Position numbers and translations under genes: made by a program. Shown here piece after piece: positions 32,378 to 40,612 of a stretch of DNA of 44,345 bases. The stretch's first letter is position 1, and every line of letters starts with the position of its first letter. Below the pieces are notes generated by a model. That model was not told the origin of the DNA, ran no database searches, and was given only the letters and a program-made list of their open reading frames with translations. The DNA comes from Candidatus Methanodesulfokora washburnensis (GTDB taxonomy: Archaea; Korarchaeota; Korarchaeia; Korarchaeales; Korarchaeaceae), in assembly GCF_003947435.1 (NCBI RefSeq), contig NZ_RCOS01000030.1, positions 1-44,345 on the forward strand. Reading direction: 5' to 3'.

Positions 32378-34216
32378 ATGGGGATAAGGGAGGTAAAAAG
32401 GGAGCTAGATCCCCTGACATCAGCTCAGCTTTTCCTCCCCGTGCTCACCCTTTCATTTTTTCTCCTAGTTCCTCTGATTTACATGGTTGCCAGGGCATTC
32501 TTCCACAAAGGCTCCCTCTCCCTCTACTACTTCAGCTCCTTGCTCGAAAACCCGGACTTCATAAGAAATCCCCCTAATCTCAACTTCCTCAGGGTGAGCA
32601 ACACCTCTCTGGGTACATTCATGTTCATAGGGGATATGGGACCTGATCTCGGCATACTCATGAACAGCATCGTCGTCTCCGCTTTTGTTACATTATTTTC
32701 AGCAATTTTAGGGCTTGTATCAGCCTTCATAATAGCCAGATACAACTTCCCCGGAAAGAGCGTGTTCAGGATTCTTCTGCTCGTCCCGATGCTTGCAACT
32801 CCATTCGTCAATGCATTTGTCATGGGAAAAGTTCTGGGCACAAATGGGCTCTTTAACTTCATCTTCCACGATGTCCTGCACTTATTGCCTGTTAAAGTTC
32901 AGATATCAGGGCTTCCAGCGATAGTACTCATACAGACAATAAGCTTCTTTCCAATAGTTTATCTTAATGTAATGAGCTCCTTGATAGGAATCGATCCATC
33001 GATGGAGGAACAAGCAGAAAGCTTAGGAGCGGGAGGCTTCAGGATATTCAGGGACATAACGCTCCCCCTTTCAATGCCAGGATTGGCAGCTGGCTCAGCT
33101 CTGGTCTTTATAATAAGCTTGGAGGATCTCGGTGCCCCTATAGGGCTGAGCGGTGCCTTTGGAAGCGGGCTTCATCAGAGGCTCATAAGCTTCTACATAT
33201 ACAACGAGTTCAGGAAGGGCCTCGGATCTGTTGAGCAGGTGCATGCATCAACATATGCCTCCGCTGTGATAATGCTGTTCATGGCAACAGCCGTGTTCAT
33301 CCTGATAAGAAAATACGTTACACTCAGGAGATATGCAATGATATCGAAAGGAGGCAGGTTCAACCCTAGGGTGAGGAAACTCGGATGGAAAGGCGTTGTT
33401 CTCGCATATATCTTCCTGATATCCCTGATATCAGCAGCATCATTCCCACAGATAGGCACCTTTGTGCTTGCAGTAACTGATTGGGCTTATAGTGGCTCAC
33501 CTCTTCCCACTGAGCTCACTTCTAAGTTCATAGAATCCCTATTTGAGAGACCTGATGTGCTAAGAGCCATAACTAACAGCCTCATTTACTCCTCCGCCGC
33601 CACTTTCATCATGTTGCTGGCGGGGACAAGCTCAGCTTATGTAATTGCAAGGAGAAGAATACCCGGAAAGGACTTTCTCGACAGCCTTGTCACGATTCCG
33701 ATAGCCGTTCCAGGCGTGATACTAGCAGTTGGATACCTTCTCTTCTTCTCCTCATACGCATCTCAGTCCATGCTTGATCCCTTCATCAATCCAGGTCTTC
33801 TCTTAATTTTCACATATACCGTGAGAAGAATACCGTTTACAACTAGAAGTGTTTTTGCAGGACTCCAACAGACTCATGAGAGCCTTGAGGAGGCTTCTCT
33901 AAATCTCGGGGCTGGAAGGGGCAGAACTTTTGTTTCCATAGTGATCCCCCTGATATCCCAGAGCGTTATAGGAGGGTCCCTTCTCTCATTTGTCTACTCA
34001 ATGAACGAGGTGAGCACAAGCATAACATTGAGCAGCTTAAGGCCTGAGCAGGGACCGATAACTTTCTATATGAGCCAAGTTGTATACTCAAGCGGGGCCG
34101 TGGGAACTGTGAGCATAGCTGCTGCTCTTGCAGTTCTCTTAATGACAATCCAGCTTATTGTAATGACTATATCAACAAAGATACTTAAGCAGAGAGTTGC
34201 ATTTCTGGGTGTCTGA
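32378..34216 (+). CDS. ABC transporter fused double permease (ThiP/AfuB type)
   Basis: A 612-aa membrane protein made of two permease halves, each with about six helices. Each half has its ATPase-contact EAA loop: EEQAESLGAGGFRIFRDITL in the first and EEASLNLGAGRGRTFVSIVI in the second. Fused double permeases of this type serve Fe3+, thiamin and phosphonate importers. It begins 3 bp after the binding-protein gene and ends 1 bp before the ATPase gene. Confidence 0.92.
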   Translation: MGIREVKRELDPLTSAQLFLPVLTLSFFLLVPLIYMVARAFFHKGSLSLYYFSSLLENPDFIRNPPNLNFLRVSNTSLGTFMFIGDMGPDLGILMNSIVVSAFVTLFSAILGLVSAFIIARYNFPGKSVFRILLLVPMLATPFVNAFVMGKVLGTNGLFNFIFHDVLHLLPVKVQISGLPAIVLIQTISFFPIVYLNVMSSLIGIDPSMEEQAESLGAGGFRIFRDITLPLSMPGLAAGSALVFIISLEDLGAPIGLSGAFGSGLHQRLISFYIYNEFRKGLGSVEQVHASTYASAVIMLFMATAVFILIRKYVTLRRYAMISKGGRFNPRVRKLGWKGVVLAYIFLISLISAASFPQIGTFVLAVTDWAYSGSPLPTELTSKFIESLFERPDVLRAITNSLIYSSAATFIMLLAGTSSAYVIARRRIPGKDFLDSLVTIPIAVPGVILAVGYLLFFSSYASQSMLDPFINPGLLLIFTYTVRRIPFTTRSVFAGLQQTHESLEEASLNLGAGRGRTFVSIVIPLISQSVIGGSLLSFVYSMNEVSTSITLSSLRPEQGPITFYMSQVVYSSGAVGTVSIAAALAVLLMTIQLIVMTISTKILKQRVAFLGV

Positions 34217-34217
34217 T

Positions 34218-35294
34218 ATGGTTGTTGTGGAGCTCAGAAATGTGAGCAAGAGCTTTGGAAAGGTGAGAGCAGTCGACAATGCATCCCTCAGAGTTGAGCA
34301 TGGGGAGTTCTTCTCTGTTCTTGGACCAAGCGGATGCGGAAAGACCACTCTTCTCAGGTTGATATCTGGCTTGGAGTTTCCAGATAGCGGGAGGATATAC
34401 TTCGATGGCAGGGATGTGACAGATCTCCCATCTTTCAAGAGAGAGACTGGGATGGTTTTTCAGAACTACGCTTTATGGCCCCACATGACAGTCTTTGAGA
34501 ACATAGCATATGGACTTAAAATAAGAAAATATGATAAAAACAGAATAAAGGAGAAGGTAAAGGAGGTGTTGAAGCTCGTCAAGCTTGAGGGAATGGAGGA
34601 GAGATATCCTACCCAGTTATCAGGAGGACAGCAGCAGAGAGTTGCGCTGGCAAGGGCATTGGTCATAGAGCCGAAGATACTCCTGCTTGATGAACCCCTG
34701 AGCAACTTGGATGCAAAGCTGAGAGTGGAGATGAGGGAAGAGATAAAGAGAATACAGAAGCATCTAGGCCTTACAGCGATCTATGTCACCCATGATCAGG
34801 AGGAGGCAATGGTGATATCCGACAGAATTGCTGTGATGAACTCCGGGAGGATAATCCAGGTTGGAAGTCCTGTTGAGCTCTACAGAAGACCCTCCGATCT
34901 CTTTGTAGCCACGTTCCTCGGAAGGTGCAACATGATAAGAGGAAGAGTTTCAAGGCTTCAGGGAGAAAGAGCTGTTGTATCTCTGAATGGAAATGAGATA
35001 GTTGGAATAATATCGAGCGGGTCTGTAAAAGTGGGAGATGAAGTTGTCTGCATAGTGAGACCTGAGTCCTTCTCGACACTAGAGGCGGAGAACAAGTTCG
35101 AGGGGATGTTGAAGTGGTCCTCCTTTGCCGGTTCATATGTCCAGATAAGCTTGGAGACTGCCTTCGGGAGGATATTGGCATACATGAACCCTAGCTTTTC
35201 AAACAGAGTTGGAGATATTGTGAGAATCTATGCAAGGCCTGAGGACATCATAATAATATCAGCTGGGGAAGCAGCTTATGAGAAGGAGCTTTAG
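34218..35294 (+). CDS. ABC transporter ATPase with TOBE domain
   Basis: A 358-aa ATPase of the importer (PotA/FbpC/MalK-like) type: Walker A GPSGCGKTT, Q-loop VFQNYALWPHMTV, signature LSGGQQQR, Walker B ILLLDEPLSNLD and H-loop THDQEEA. The C-terminal 120 residues form a TOBE-like domain (CIVRPESF, YVQISLETAFGRILAYM, YARPEDIIII). ATG 34218 (MVVVELRN) is the natural start, 1 bp after the permease stop. It completes the importer operon. Confidence 0.95.
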   Translation: MVVVELRNVSKSFGKVRAVDNASLRVEHGEFFSVLGPSGCGKTTLLRLISGLEFPDSGRIYFDGRDVTDLPSFKRETGMVFQNYALWPHMTVFENIAYGLKIRKYDKNRIKEKVKEVLKLVKLEGMEERYPTQLSGGQQQRVALARALVIEPKILLLDEPLSNLDAKLRVEMREEIKRIQKHLGLTAIYVTHDQEEAMVISDRIAVMNSGRIIQVGSPVELYRRPSDLFVATFLGRCNMIRGRVSRLQGERAVVSLNGNEIVGIISSGSVKVGDEVVCIVRPESFSTLEAENKFEGMLKWSSFAGSYVQISLETAFGRILAYMNPSFSNRVGDIVRIYARPEDIIIISAGEAAYEKEL

Positions 35295-35389
35295 AGAAAC
35301 ACCGGCCAGCAAAATTGTTTTGAAATTTAGAGAGGATAATAGCCTTCTAAAGAATAAATTTTATGATTTCTGAAAATCAAAAGAGCAGT

Positions 35390-36178
35390 TCAGATCCTCC
35401 ACCTCATCATATATCTCTCAGCAGGCCTGAGAACAAGCTGATCTATCGCTATCATAAGGATCACAAGCACAAGAGACCATGAGAAAACTCCTTTTGTGTC
35501 CATGAGATTGTAGCTGTGTATTATCATGAACCCTATTCCTCCATTGCTCCCAAATGCCTCAGCTACAACGCTTATCCTGAGAGCAAGGCCAAATCCGGCC
35601 CTAGAAGCTGATATTAAGTAGGGAATGCTGGATGGTATCACGACTTCAACGAGCTCCTGCTTCCAGTTTGCCCCAAGAATTCTGACCATCTCCAGATACC
35701 TCTTGTCCACGTTCTCCAAGGATGTTACCAAGTTTGAGAGCATAACTGGCAGAACTGTGACCGCTGTAACTAGAATGGATGGCATTCTGCTCAGAACCCC
35801 AAATATCAGGACGAATATTATCGTCCAGACAAGGACTGAGACGCTCTGGAGGACTGTGTTCATTGAATTTATAATGGATTTAACTATGCTGCTTGCATGA
35901 GATGCTGAGAGAAGTAACATGCTCAGGAGAAGAGCTATTAGGAATCCCTCCACGCTGTTTGCAAGCGTTATAGAAATGTTTTCAATAAGATCATACGATT
36001 TAAGCTGCAACATATATGCAAAAGATGAGACTGGATCCGGAACTATCTCCCTGTTCATAAAGGAGAGGAGAGACCAGAGAAGGAGCATTGTAAAGATCGA
36101 CAGAATCCATCCTATGGGCTCCAGAAAGCGTCCTCTCCTATTTCTGATGGATCCCTCTGAATATATCCTCCTCTCCAT
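35390..36178 (-). CDS. ABC permease of NitT/SsuC/TauC type
   Basis: A 262-aa permease with about six TM helices and the EAA-loop segment EMVRILGANWKQELVEVVIP followed by SSIPYLISASRAGFGLALRI, as in nitrate/sulfonate/taurine importers. The start (ATG 36178) lies well inside the end of the binding-protein gene, an overlap of about 67 bp. No better start exists further in. No ATP-binding gene accompanies the pair; the ATPase in the adjoining convergent operon belongs to a different importer family. Confidence 0.87.
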   Translation of the reverse strand: MERRIYSEGSIRNRRGRFLEPIGWILSIFTMLLLWSLLSFMNREIVPDPVSSFAYMLQLKSYDLIENISITLANSVEGFLIALLLSMLLLSASHASSIVKSIINSMNTVLQSVSVLVWTIIFVLIFGVLSRMPSILVTAVTVLPVMLSNLVTSLENVDKRYLEMVRILGANWKQELVEVVIPSSIPYLISASRAGFGLALRISVVAEAFGSNGGIGFMIIHSYNLMDTKGVFSWSLVLVILMIAIDQLVLRPAERYMMRWRI

Positions 36179-37002
36179 GCCAGATACCACACCTCCCTTA
36201 TGCTCCTTTTCAGATCTTCATCCAAGCCTGTTTTAACAATTTCAACTCTTTTGTACATGAAGGAAGCCTCCTCAGCGGTGAGCCCATACTTGTCCATCAT
36301 CACTCTGACAACGAGAGTCTCATTTCCCCATTCTGAAAGAGCTTTTTCCCTCATCTTCATCACTTTGTTCACAGAGTCGGCATCTATTCCTGGCCTAGCG
36401 GCCCATACTACCATCACTGGATCTCCTTTAAGACCACAAATTCTCCAGAGATCCCTGAAGGTGACCAGTATTTTTCCTCCCATCCCCACTAGTTTGGAGA
36501 CATATGGCTCCCAAATCACCACCGCATCTACCTCATCCTTTTGAAATGCCTGTATCAGCTGTGCCGGGGGTTTATCAACTAGCTTGAAATCCGTTATGTT
36601 CAACGCACTCATATAAGAGCTGAACATAGCAAAAGTCCCTGTCGGAGTGAACACCCCTATTCTCTTTCCTCTGAGCCCCTCAAGACTGGAGATATCCTTC
36701 ACTACTATCGCCTGATTCTGCATCATGTCGACTGAGATTATCTTAACGTCGCTATCCATCATCCTTATCTTTGCCACAAGTTCGGCTGGTATGACAGCAA
36801 AGTCCACATCCCCCCTCATAAGAGCTTGGGCTAGATCTAGGGTCTTGTCAAAGTACCTGACATCCACATCCGGCATCAGATCCAGAGTGGAGATTCCCCC
36901 CTGCAGTGTGCCAACCACTATTCTTTTCCTCGGCTGATTGAGGAGAAGGACAGCAGTGAGAAGGAGAAAGAGGAAAACAAGGATCAGAATTATCTTTTTC
37001 AT
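36112..37002 (-). CDS. NMT1/SsuA-type substrate-binding protein
   Basis: A 296-aa lipid- or helix-anchored binding protein: N-terminal hydrophobic helix (KKIILILVFLFLLLTAVLLL), then RIVVGTLQGGISTLDLMPDV, ALMRGDVDFAVIPAELVAKI, LRGKRIGVFTPTGTFAMFSS and QAFQKDEVDAVVIWEPYVS. This is the pattern of NitT/Tau-family binding proteins for sulfonates, nitrate, bicarbonate or pyrimidine precursors. ATG 37002 is chosen over the longer frame because AGGTGATTCC precedes it. It forms a unit with the permease. Confidence 0.88.
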   Translation of the reverse strand: MKKIILILVFLFLLLTAVLLLNQPRKRIVVGTLQGGISTLDLMPDVDVRYFDKTLDLAQALMRGDVDFAVIPAELVAKIRMMDSDVKIISVDMMQNQAIVVKDISSLEGLRGKRIGVFTPTGTFAMFSSYMSALNITDFKLVDKPPAQLIQAFQKDEVDAVVIWEPYVSKLVGMGGKILVTFRDLWRICGLKGDPVMVVWAARPGIDADSVNKVMKMREKALSEWGNETLVVRVMMDKYGLTAEEASFMYKRVEIVKTGLDEDLKRSIREVWYLAWRGGYIQRDPSEIGEDAFWSP

Positions 37003-37052
37003 GGAATCACCTTCGAAAAGCCTTAAGCTTTTAATAAAAGCTTTATTTCCCA

Positions 37053-37340
37053 TCAGAGCTTAAATCCAACTATGAAGCCCAGAAGAAACGATGAAACCGG
37101 TATTATGTTCTGGGATGCCCTCTCCACAAGGAGGTCAAGCTTCATTGAGAGCTCCTCAGCTATTGCTGATGGATTGAAGTTCAGCTTCACTATCCCTTGA
37201 CTGTTCAGGTAATACATGAGAAGTATGTACACCCCTAGAAGGAATAAAGCAAGCTTTATCAGCTTTTTCACAGCGTAACCAACAGCCAATCCAGCTAAAA
37301 ATGGTCCTCCTGCTGATAGAGCTATGCTCTGTATATCCAT
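37053..37340 (-). CDS. FUN14-like small membrane protein
   Basis: A 95-aa protein with a Gly-rich first helix (GGPFLAGLAVGYAVKKLIKL), a second helix (ALFLLGVYILLMYYLN) and a C-terminal helix (SSFLLGFIVGFKL). This matches the FUN14 family pattern seen in archaea. The family's biochemical role in prokaryotes is unknown. It lies 50 bp upstream of the binding-protein gene on the same strand and could be cotranscribed with it. Confidence 0.7.
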   Translation of the reverse strand: MDIQSIALSAGGPFLAGLAVGYAVKKLIKLALFLLGVYILLMYYLNSQGIVKLNFNPSAIAEELSMKLDLLVERASQNIIPVSSFLLGFIVGFKL

Positions 37341-37443
37341 ATGTTTTCCGTCGGCTGCATAATAAAAACAGCAGATTTCATAAAAGCAAATATATTACAG
37401 AATTGAGAAAATTTATTGCTTTTACTACCCCTAGATCAATTTA

Positions 37444-37950
37444 TCAGACCTGCATTAACTCTAATACCCTTCCTCTGATGGGCCTAAAAACATCATCCTC
37501 AAGCATCTCAGCTATCTCCCTCCTAGTTTTCTCCTCTATCTCCGTCATATCATATCCCTGTTTCATGTACCTCCTTGCCTGTATATTTGTTGCAAGAAGA
37601 TCGCACAATCTAGCAATCTTTGCCTCATTGCTCCTTCCTTCCTCAAATTCCCTGAAGAGCTCGCCTATTTTATCAGATTTTATCTCCCCCATCGCCTCTT
37701 CATCAATCCTTCTCACTCTTTCAGAGCTCCACTTTGGCATATCACCCATGATCGCCTCAGGAACATCATGAACGAGAGCCAGAGCTGCTGCTCTCTCAGC
37801 ATTCATTCCTGCTGCAGAAGCAAGCTCAAGAGCAAGCAAAGCTGACTCAAAGGAGTGTTCAGCAACGCTTTCCGCAATCCTAAGTCCATGCTGCATCCAT
37901 CCAGTCCTACTTATATTCTTGAGTGCCTGTATGGCATCAACTAGCCTCAT
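37444..37950 (-). CDS. HD-domain hydrolase, YfbR/HDDC2-like 5'-deoxynucleotidase type
   Basis: A 168-aa HD phosphohydrolase: metal ligands in VAEHSFESALLA (His-32), ALVHDVPEAIMGD (His-61, Asp-62, with Glu-65) and the later ARLCDLLATNIQARRYM. The layout matches HDDC2/YfbR enzymes that remove phosphate from deoxynucleoside monophosphates. The start at ATG 37950 is the only good one. The neighbouring promoter region (37951-38042) is shared with the divergent zinc protein. Confidence 0.88.
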   Translation of the reverse strand: MRLVDAIQALKNISRTGWMQHGLRIAESVAEHSFESALLALELASAAGMNAERAAALALVHDVPEAIMGDMPKWSSERVRRIDEEAMGEIKSDKIGELFREFEEGRSNEAKIARLCDLLATNIQARRYMKQGYDMTEIEEKTRREIAEMLEDDVFRPIRGRVLELMQV

Positions 37951-38042
37951 AAGGGCCTATAGAGAATGTAGATTAAAAATTATACCTAAAATCAACATGA
38001 TTCCAAGAAAAAGTTTTTATAAAATCCGGAGCTGTAAAACAT

Positions 38043-38237
38043 GTGGCATTCCTGAAAGGTCTTTTCTCAAGACGCTGTGCAAACTGCGGCAGAAGAATAG
38101 AGGGAAAACCATACAGATGGAGGGGAAAGTACTTCTGCTCGGAGAAATGCAAGAAGGAGTACAGAAGGAGACATAGAAGGGAGAGAAAGTTGAGGCTACC
38201 GCCCGAAGATGCATTTCATGCCATATACTGGAGGTAG
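38043..38237 (+). CDS. Small TRASH/MYM-like zinc-finger protein
   Basis: A 64-aa basic protein with a GTG start. Cys-12, 15, 32 and 36 give C-x2-C-x16-C-x3-C within CANCGRRIEG and YFCSEKCKKEY, the metal-binding pattern of TRASH/MYM-type fingers. The basic stretch KKEYRRRHRRERK follows. A TATA-like TTTTTATAAAA lies about 25-30 nt upstream. Such proteins may bind metal ions or nucleic acids. It precedes the acyl-CoA synthetase gene by 62 bp on the same strand. Confidence 0.72.
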   Translation: MAFLKGLFSRRCANCGRRIEGKPYRWRGKYFCSEKCKKEYRRRHRRERKLRLPPEDAFHAIYWR

Positions 38238-38299
38238 ATCTGGATATACAAAAATTTAATAGAGATAAGGTTAATAAATTTCACCTTTAAGCACAGCCT

Positions 38300-39748
38300 A
38301 TGCTAAGGGGCTTCTTTGAACCAGAGGCAGTTCTCATAGCTGGAGCCTCTAGGGAACCTGGAAAAGTTGGATATGCGCTGGCTGAGGTCATGAAAGGCTA
38401 CAAGGATAGAGGAGTTTTCAGGGGAAGGCTTTATGCAACGAATCCAAAGCCAGGGCCTGACATCCTAGGAATACCAACTTTCAGATCAGTGATGGATCTT
38501 CCTGAGGTGCCTGATCTTGCTGTGATAGTGACACCAGCAAGATTTGTGAATCAAGTAGCCGAGGAGTGTGGAAGAAAGGGCATAAAGAACATAGTTGTGA
38601 TAAGCGGTGGCTTCGCTGAAGTGGGAGAAGAGGGAAGAAAGCTTCAGGAGGAGCTTGTATCAATATGCAGAAGGTACAACATGAGGCTAATAGGTCCGAA
38701 CTGTGTCGGCGTCTTGGTGCCAAAACACGGCTTGGATACACTCTTCCTCCCCGTTGACAAGGAGCTTGATGGAGATATGGTGACATCTCTGAAGAGACCT
38801 GAGCCTGGCAGCATCTCCCTTATAACACAATCTGGGGCATTTGGTGTTGCATGCCTTGATTACATGTACGGAGAGGGGATAGGGCTTTCTAAATTCGTGA
38901 GCTATGGGAACAAGGCTGATGTGGATGAGGTTGAGCTTATAGAATATCTGGGAGATGATGAGGAGACAAAGGTAATTCTTGTCTATGCAGAATCGATAGA
39001 TAGGGGAAGGGAGTTCTTAAAAAAAGCTGGGGAGGTCTCAAAGAGGAAGCCAATTGTTGTTTTTAAGGCTGGAAGGACTAAAACAGGTGCTGCTGCGGCA
39101 AGCAGCCATACAGCAGCGATAGCTGGATCTGACAGCGTTTATGAGGCTGCCTTCAGGCAGGCAGGTGTCCTCAGAGCTTATGACATGGAGCAGTTCTTCG
39201 ACATGGCAAAAGCTCTTTCAATGCAGCCACCTGCAAGAGGGGATAGAATTGCAGTGATAACAGATGGAGGAGGAGCCGGAGTAATGGCAACAGATGCCAT
39301 CGAGCTGTCTGGAATGAGAATGGCTGTATTCTCTGAGGAGACATCTAGAAGGTTGGATGAGATGAGGAAGTCCGGTGTTATACCGGAGATAGCTTCGATA
39401 AGAAATCCGGTGGATCTGACAGGCTCAGCCACTGATGATTCATTTGTGGAATCGCTGAAAGTCATCGTGAGAGATGACTCTGTGGATGGAATTGTTATGC
39501 TAGCTCTACACCATGTTCCAGGGGTTACATCAGCCCTTCCCGAGAGAATAGCTGAGGTAGACTTGATGGGGAAGCCCATGGTTGTTGTCGATATAGGAGG
39601 GGAGGATTACGCAGTGAGATTCAGAAGAAAATTCGAAAAACTGGGATTTCCGGCTTATCCAGAGCCAGAAAGGGGAGTAAATGCGATGAAAGCGCTCGTT
39701 GAATACGGAAGATATTTCTACCACTGGATAAATATTCACGGAAAATAG
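38300..39748 (+). CDS. acdA: ADP-forming acyl-CoA synthetase alpha subunit
   Basis: A 482-aa alpha chain of the archaeal ADP-forming acetyl/acyl-CoA synthetase, which makes ATP from acyl-CoA, ADP and phosphate at the end of fermentation. FFEPEAVLIAGASREPGKVG is the CoA-binding start. GPNCVGV and LITQSGAFGVACLDYM follow, and the phosphorylated His is His-270 in ASSHTAAIAGSD. Length fits a stand-alone alpha subunit; the beta subunit (ATP-grasp) is not adjacent and may be encoded elsewhere. The gene ends 3 bp from a convergent phosphatase. Confidence 0.92.
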   Translation: MLRGFFEPEAVLIAGASREPGKVGYALAEVMKGYKDRGVFRGRLYATNPKPGPDILGIPTFRSVMDLPEVPDLAVIVTPARFVNQVAEECGRKGIKNIVVISGGFAEVGEEGRKLQEELVSICRRYNMRLIGPNCVGVLVPKHGLDTLFLPVDKELDGDMVTSLKRPEPGSISLITQSGAFGVACLDYMYGEGIGLSKFVSYGNKADVDEVELIEYLGDDEETKVILVYAESIDRGREFLKKAGEVSKRKPIVVFKAGRTKTGAAAASSHTAAIAGSDSVYEAAFRQAGVLRAYDMEQFFDMAKALSMQPPARGDRIAVITDGGGAGVMATDAIELSGMRMAVFSEETSRRLDEMRKSGVIPEIASIRNPVDLTGSATDDSFVESLKVIVRDDSVDGIVMLALHHVPGVTSALPERIAEVDLMGKPMVVVDIGGEDYAVRFRRKFEKLGFPAYPEPERGVNAMKALVEYGRYFYHWINIHGK

Positions 39749-39751
39749 ATC

Positions 39752-40213
39752 TCAGTAATAAGGCATTTTTGCTCGACTTGCCATCTCAAAGTAGATAAGC
39801 GATAATTCCTGCTCCTCTGTCTCTATTGAGCATGGCCTCATGGATCTCACATATGATATGGCTTCCTCTGCCGACATCCCCTTTCTGATCATGTATGCAG
39901 CTAACACAGTTCCCGTTCTACCGCAACCAGCGTAACAGTGAATTAGCACTTTCCTTCCCTCCAGCTCCATGAGAAGATCTGTTATCCTCATCAGATCATC
40001 GACAGAAGGTGCAGAAAAATCCTCCACCGGGAAATAGAACCTCTTTATCCCCACCTCCTCTATGAAAGACTCAATCTCCTTGTCCAGCTCCTCAAGAGAT
40101 ATTATGAACTCAAATCCCCTCTCCTTCAGCCACAGGATCTGCCTTATATCATCTGGGATTGCGGAGGCTGCAAGCCAGTTGTTCACCCATGAGAAATTCC
40201 TAGGAGGCCTCAT
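39752..40213 (-). CDS. Dual-specificity/tyrosine protein phosphatase
   Basis: A 153-aa cysteine phosphatase with the P-loop HCYAGCGRTG: Cys-93 and Arg-99, the C-x5-R signature. The general-acid loop is VEDFSAPS with Asp-65. The opening FSWVNNWLAASAIP is typical of the small archaeal dual-specificity phosphatases. It would act on phosphotyrosine, phosphoserine or other phosphoesters in the cytoplasm. Confidence 0.93.
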   Translation of the reverse strand: MRPPRNFSWVNNWLAASAIPDDIRQILWLKERGFEFIISLEELDKEIESFIEEVGIKRFYFPVEDFSAPSVDDLMRITDLLMELEGRKVLIHCYAGCGRTGTVLAAYMIRKGMSAEEAISYVRSMRPCSIETEEQELSLIYFEMASRAKMPYY

Positions 40214-40612
40214 ATACCGGCAATAGAGAAATACCTTTAAAAATCTTAAAAGGAGGACTTCTTAGGAGTTCACGCAGCAAAATGCTAAGACCGATCCCTC
40301 TTATATTATTTGTGCTTTTTACATGTGCACCTAGAAGAATGCTCTTTAGGTTTATCCGCTTGCATAGTCTATAACCCATTCCAAGCTAAATGTTTATATA
40401 CTTCTTCTATACAGATCTTAGAGAAAGAATATTTTATTTTTTAGTCCATGTAGAGTAACAGAATTGCCTTTTCCTCATCTTATCTCAATAAAAAGAGAGG
40501 GAGGATGGTCTGCTATCAGATGAAAATCGTGAAGAAGGGTTCTTTAAGTATTTCTAAAAAAAAAGGTGAGATTTTAAATATTTTTAAAGAAACTCCTTAC
40601 TGTTTTTCTCTT
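40214..40612. other. Intergenic region with divergent promoters, no gene seen
   Basis: About 400 bases of AT-rich sequence. A TTTTTAAA box (near 40580-40587) lies about 25-30 nt before ATG 40613, supporting that start over the earlier in-frame codon at 40505. Another AT box (TACCTTTAAAAAT, minus strand sense) serves the phosphatase. I found no tRNA, conserved motif or repeat here. Confidence 0.5.
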
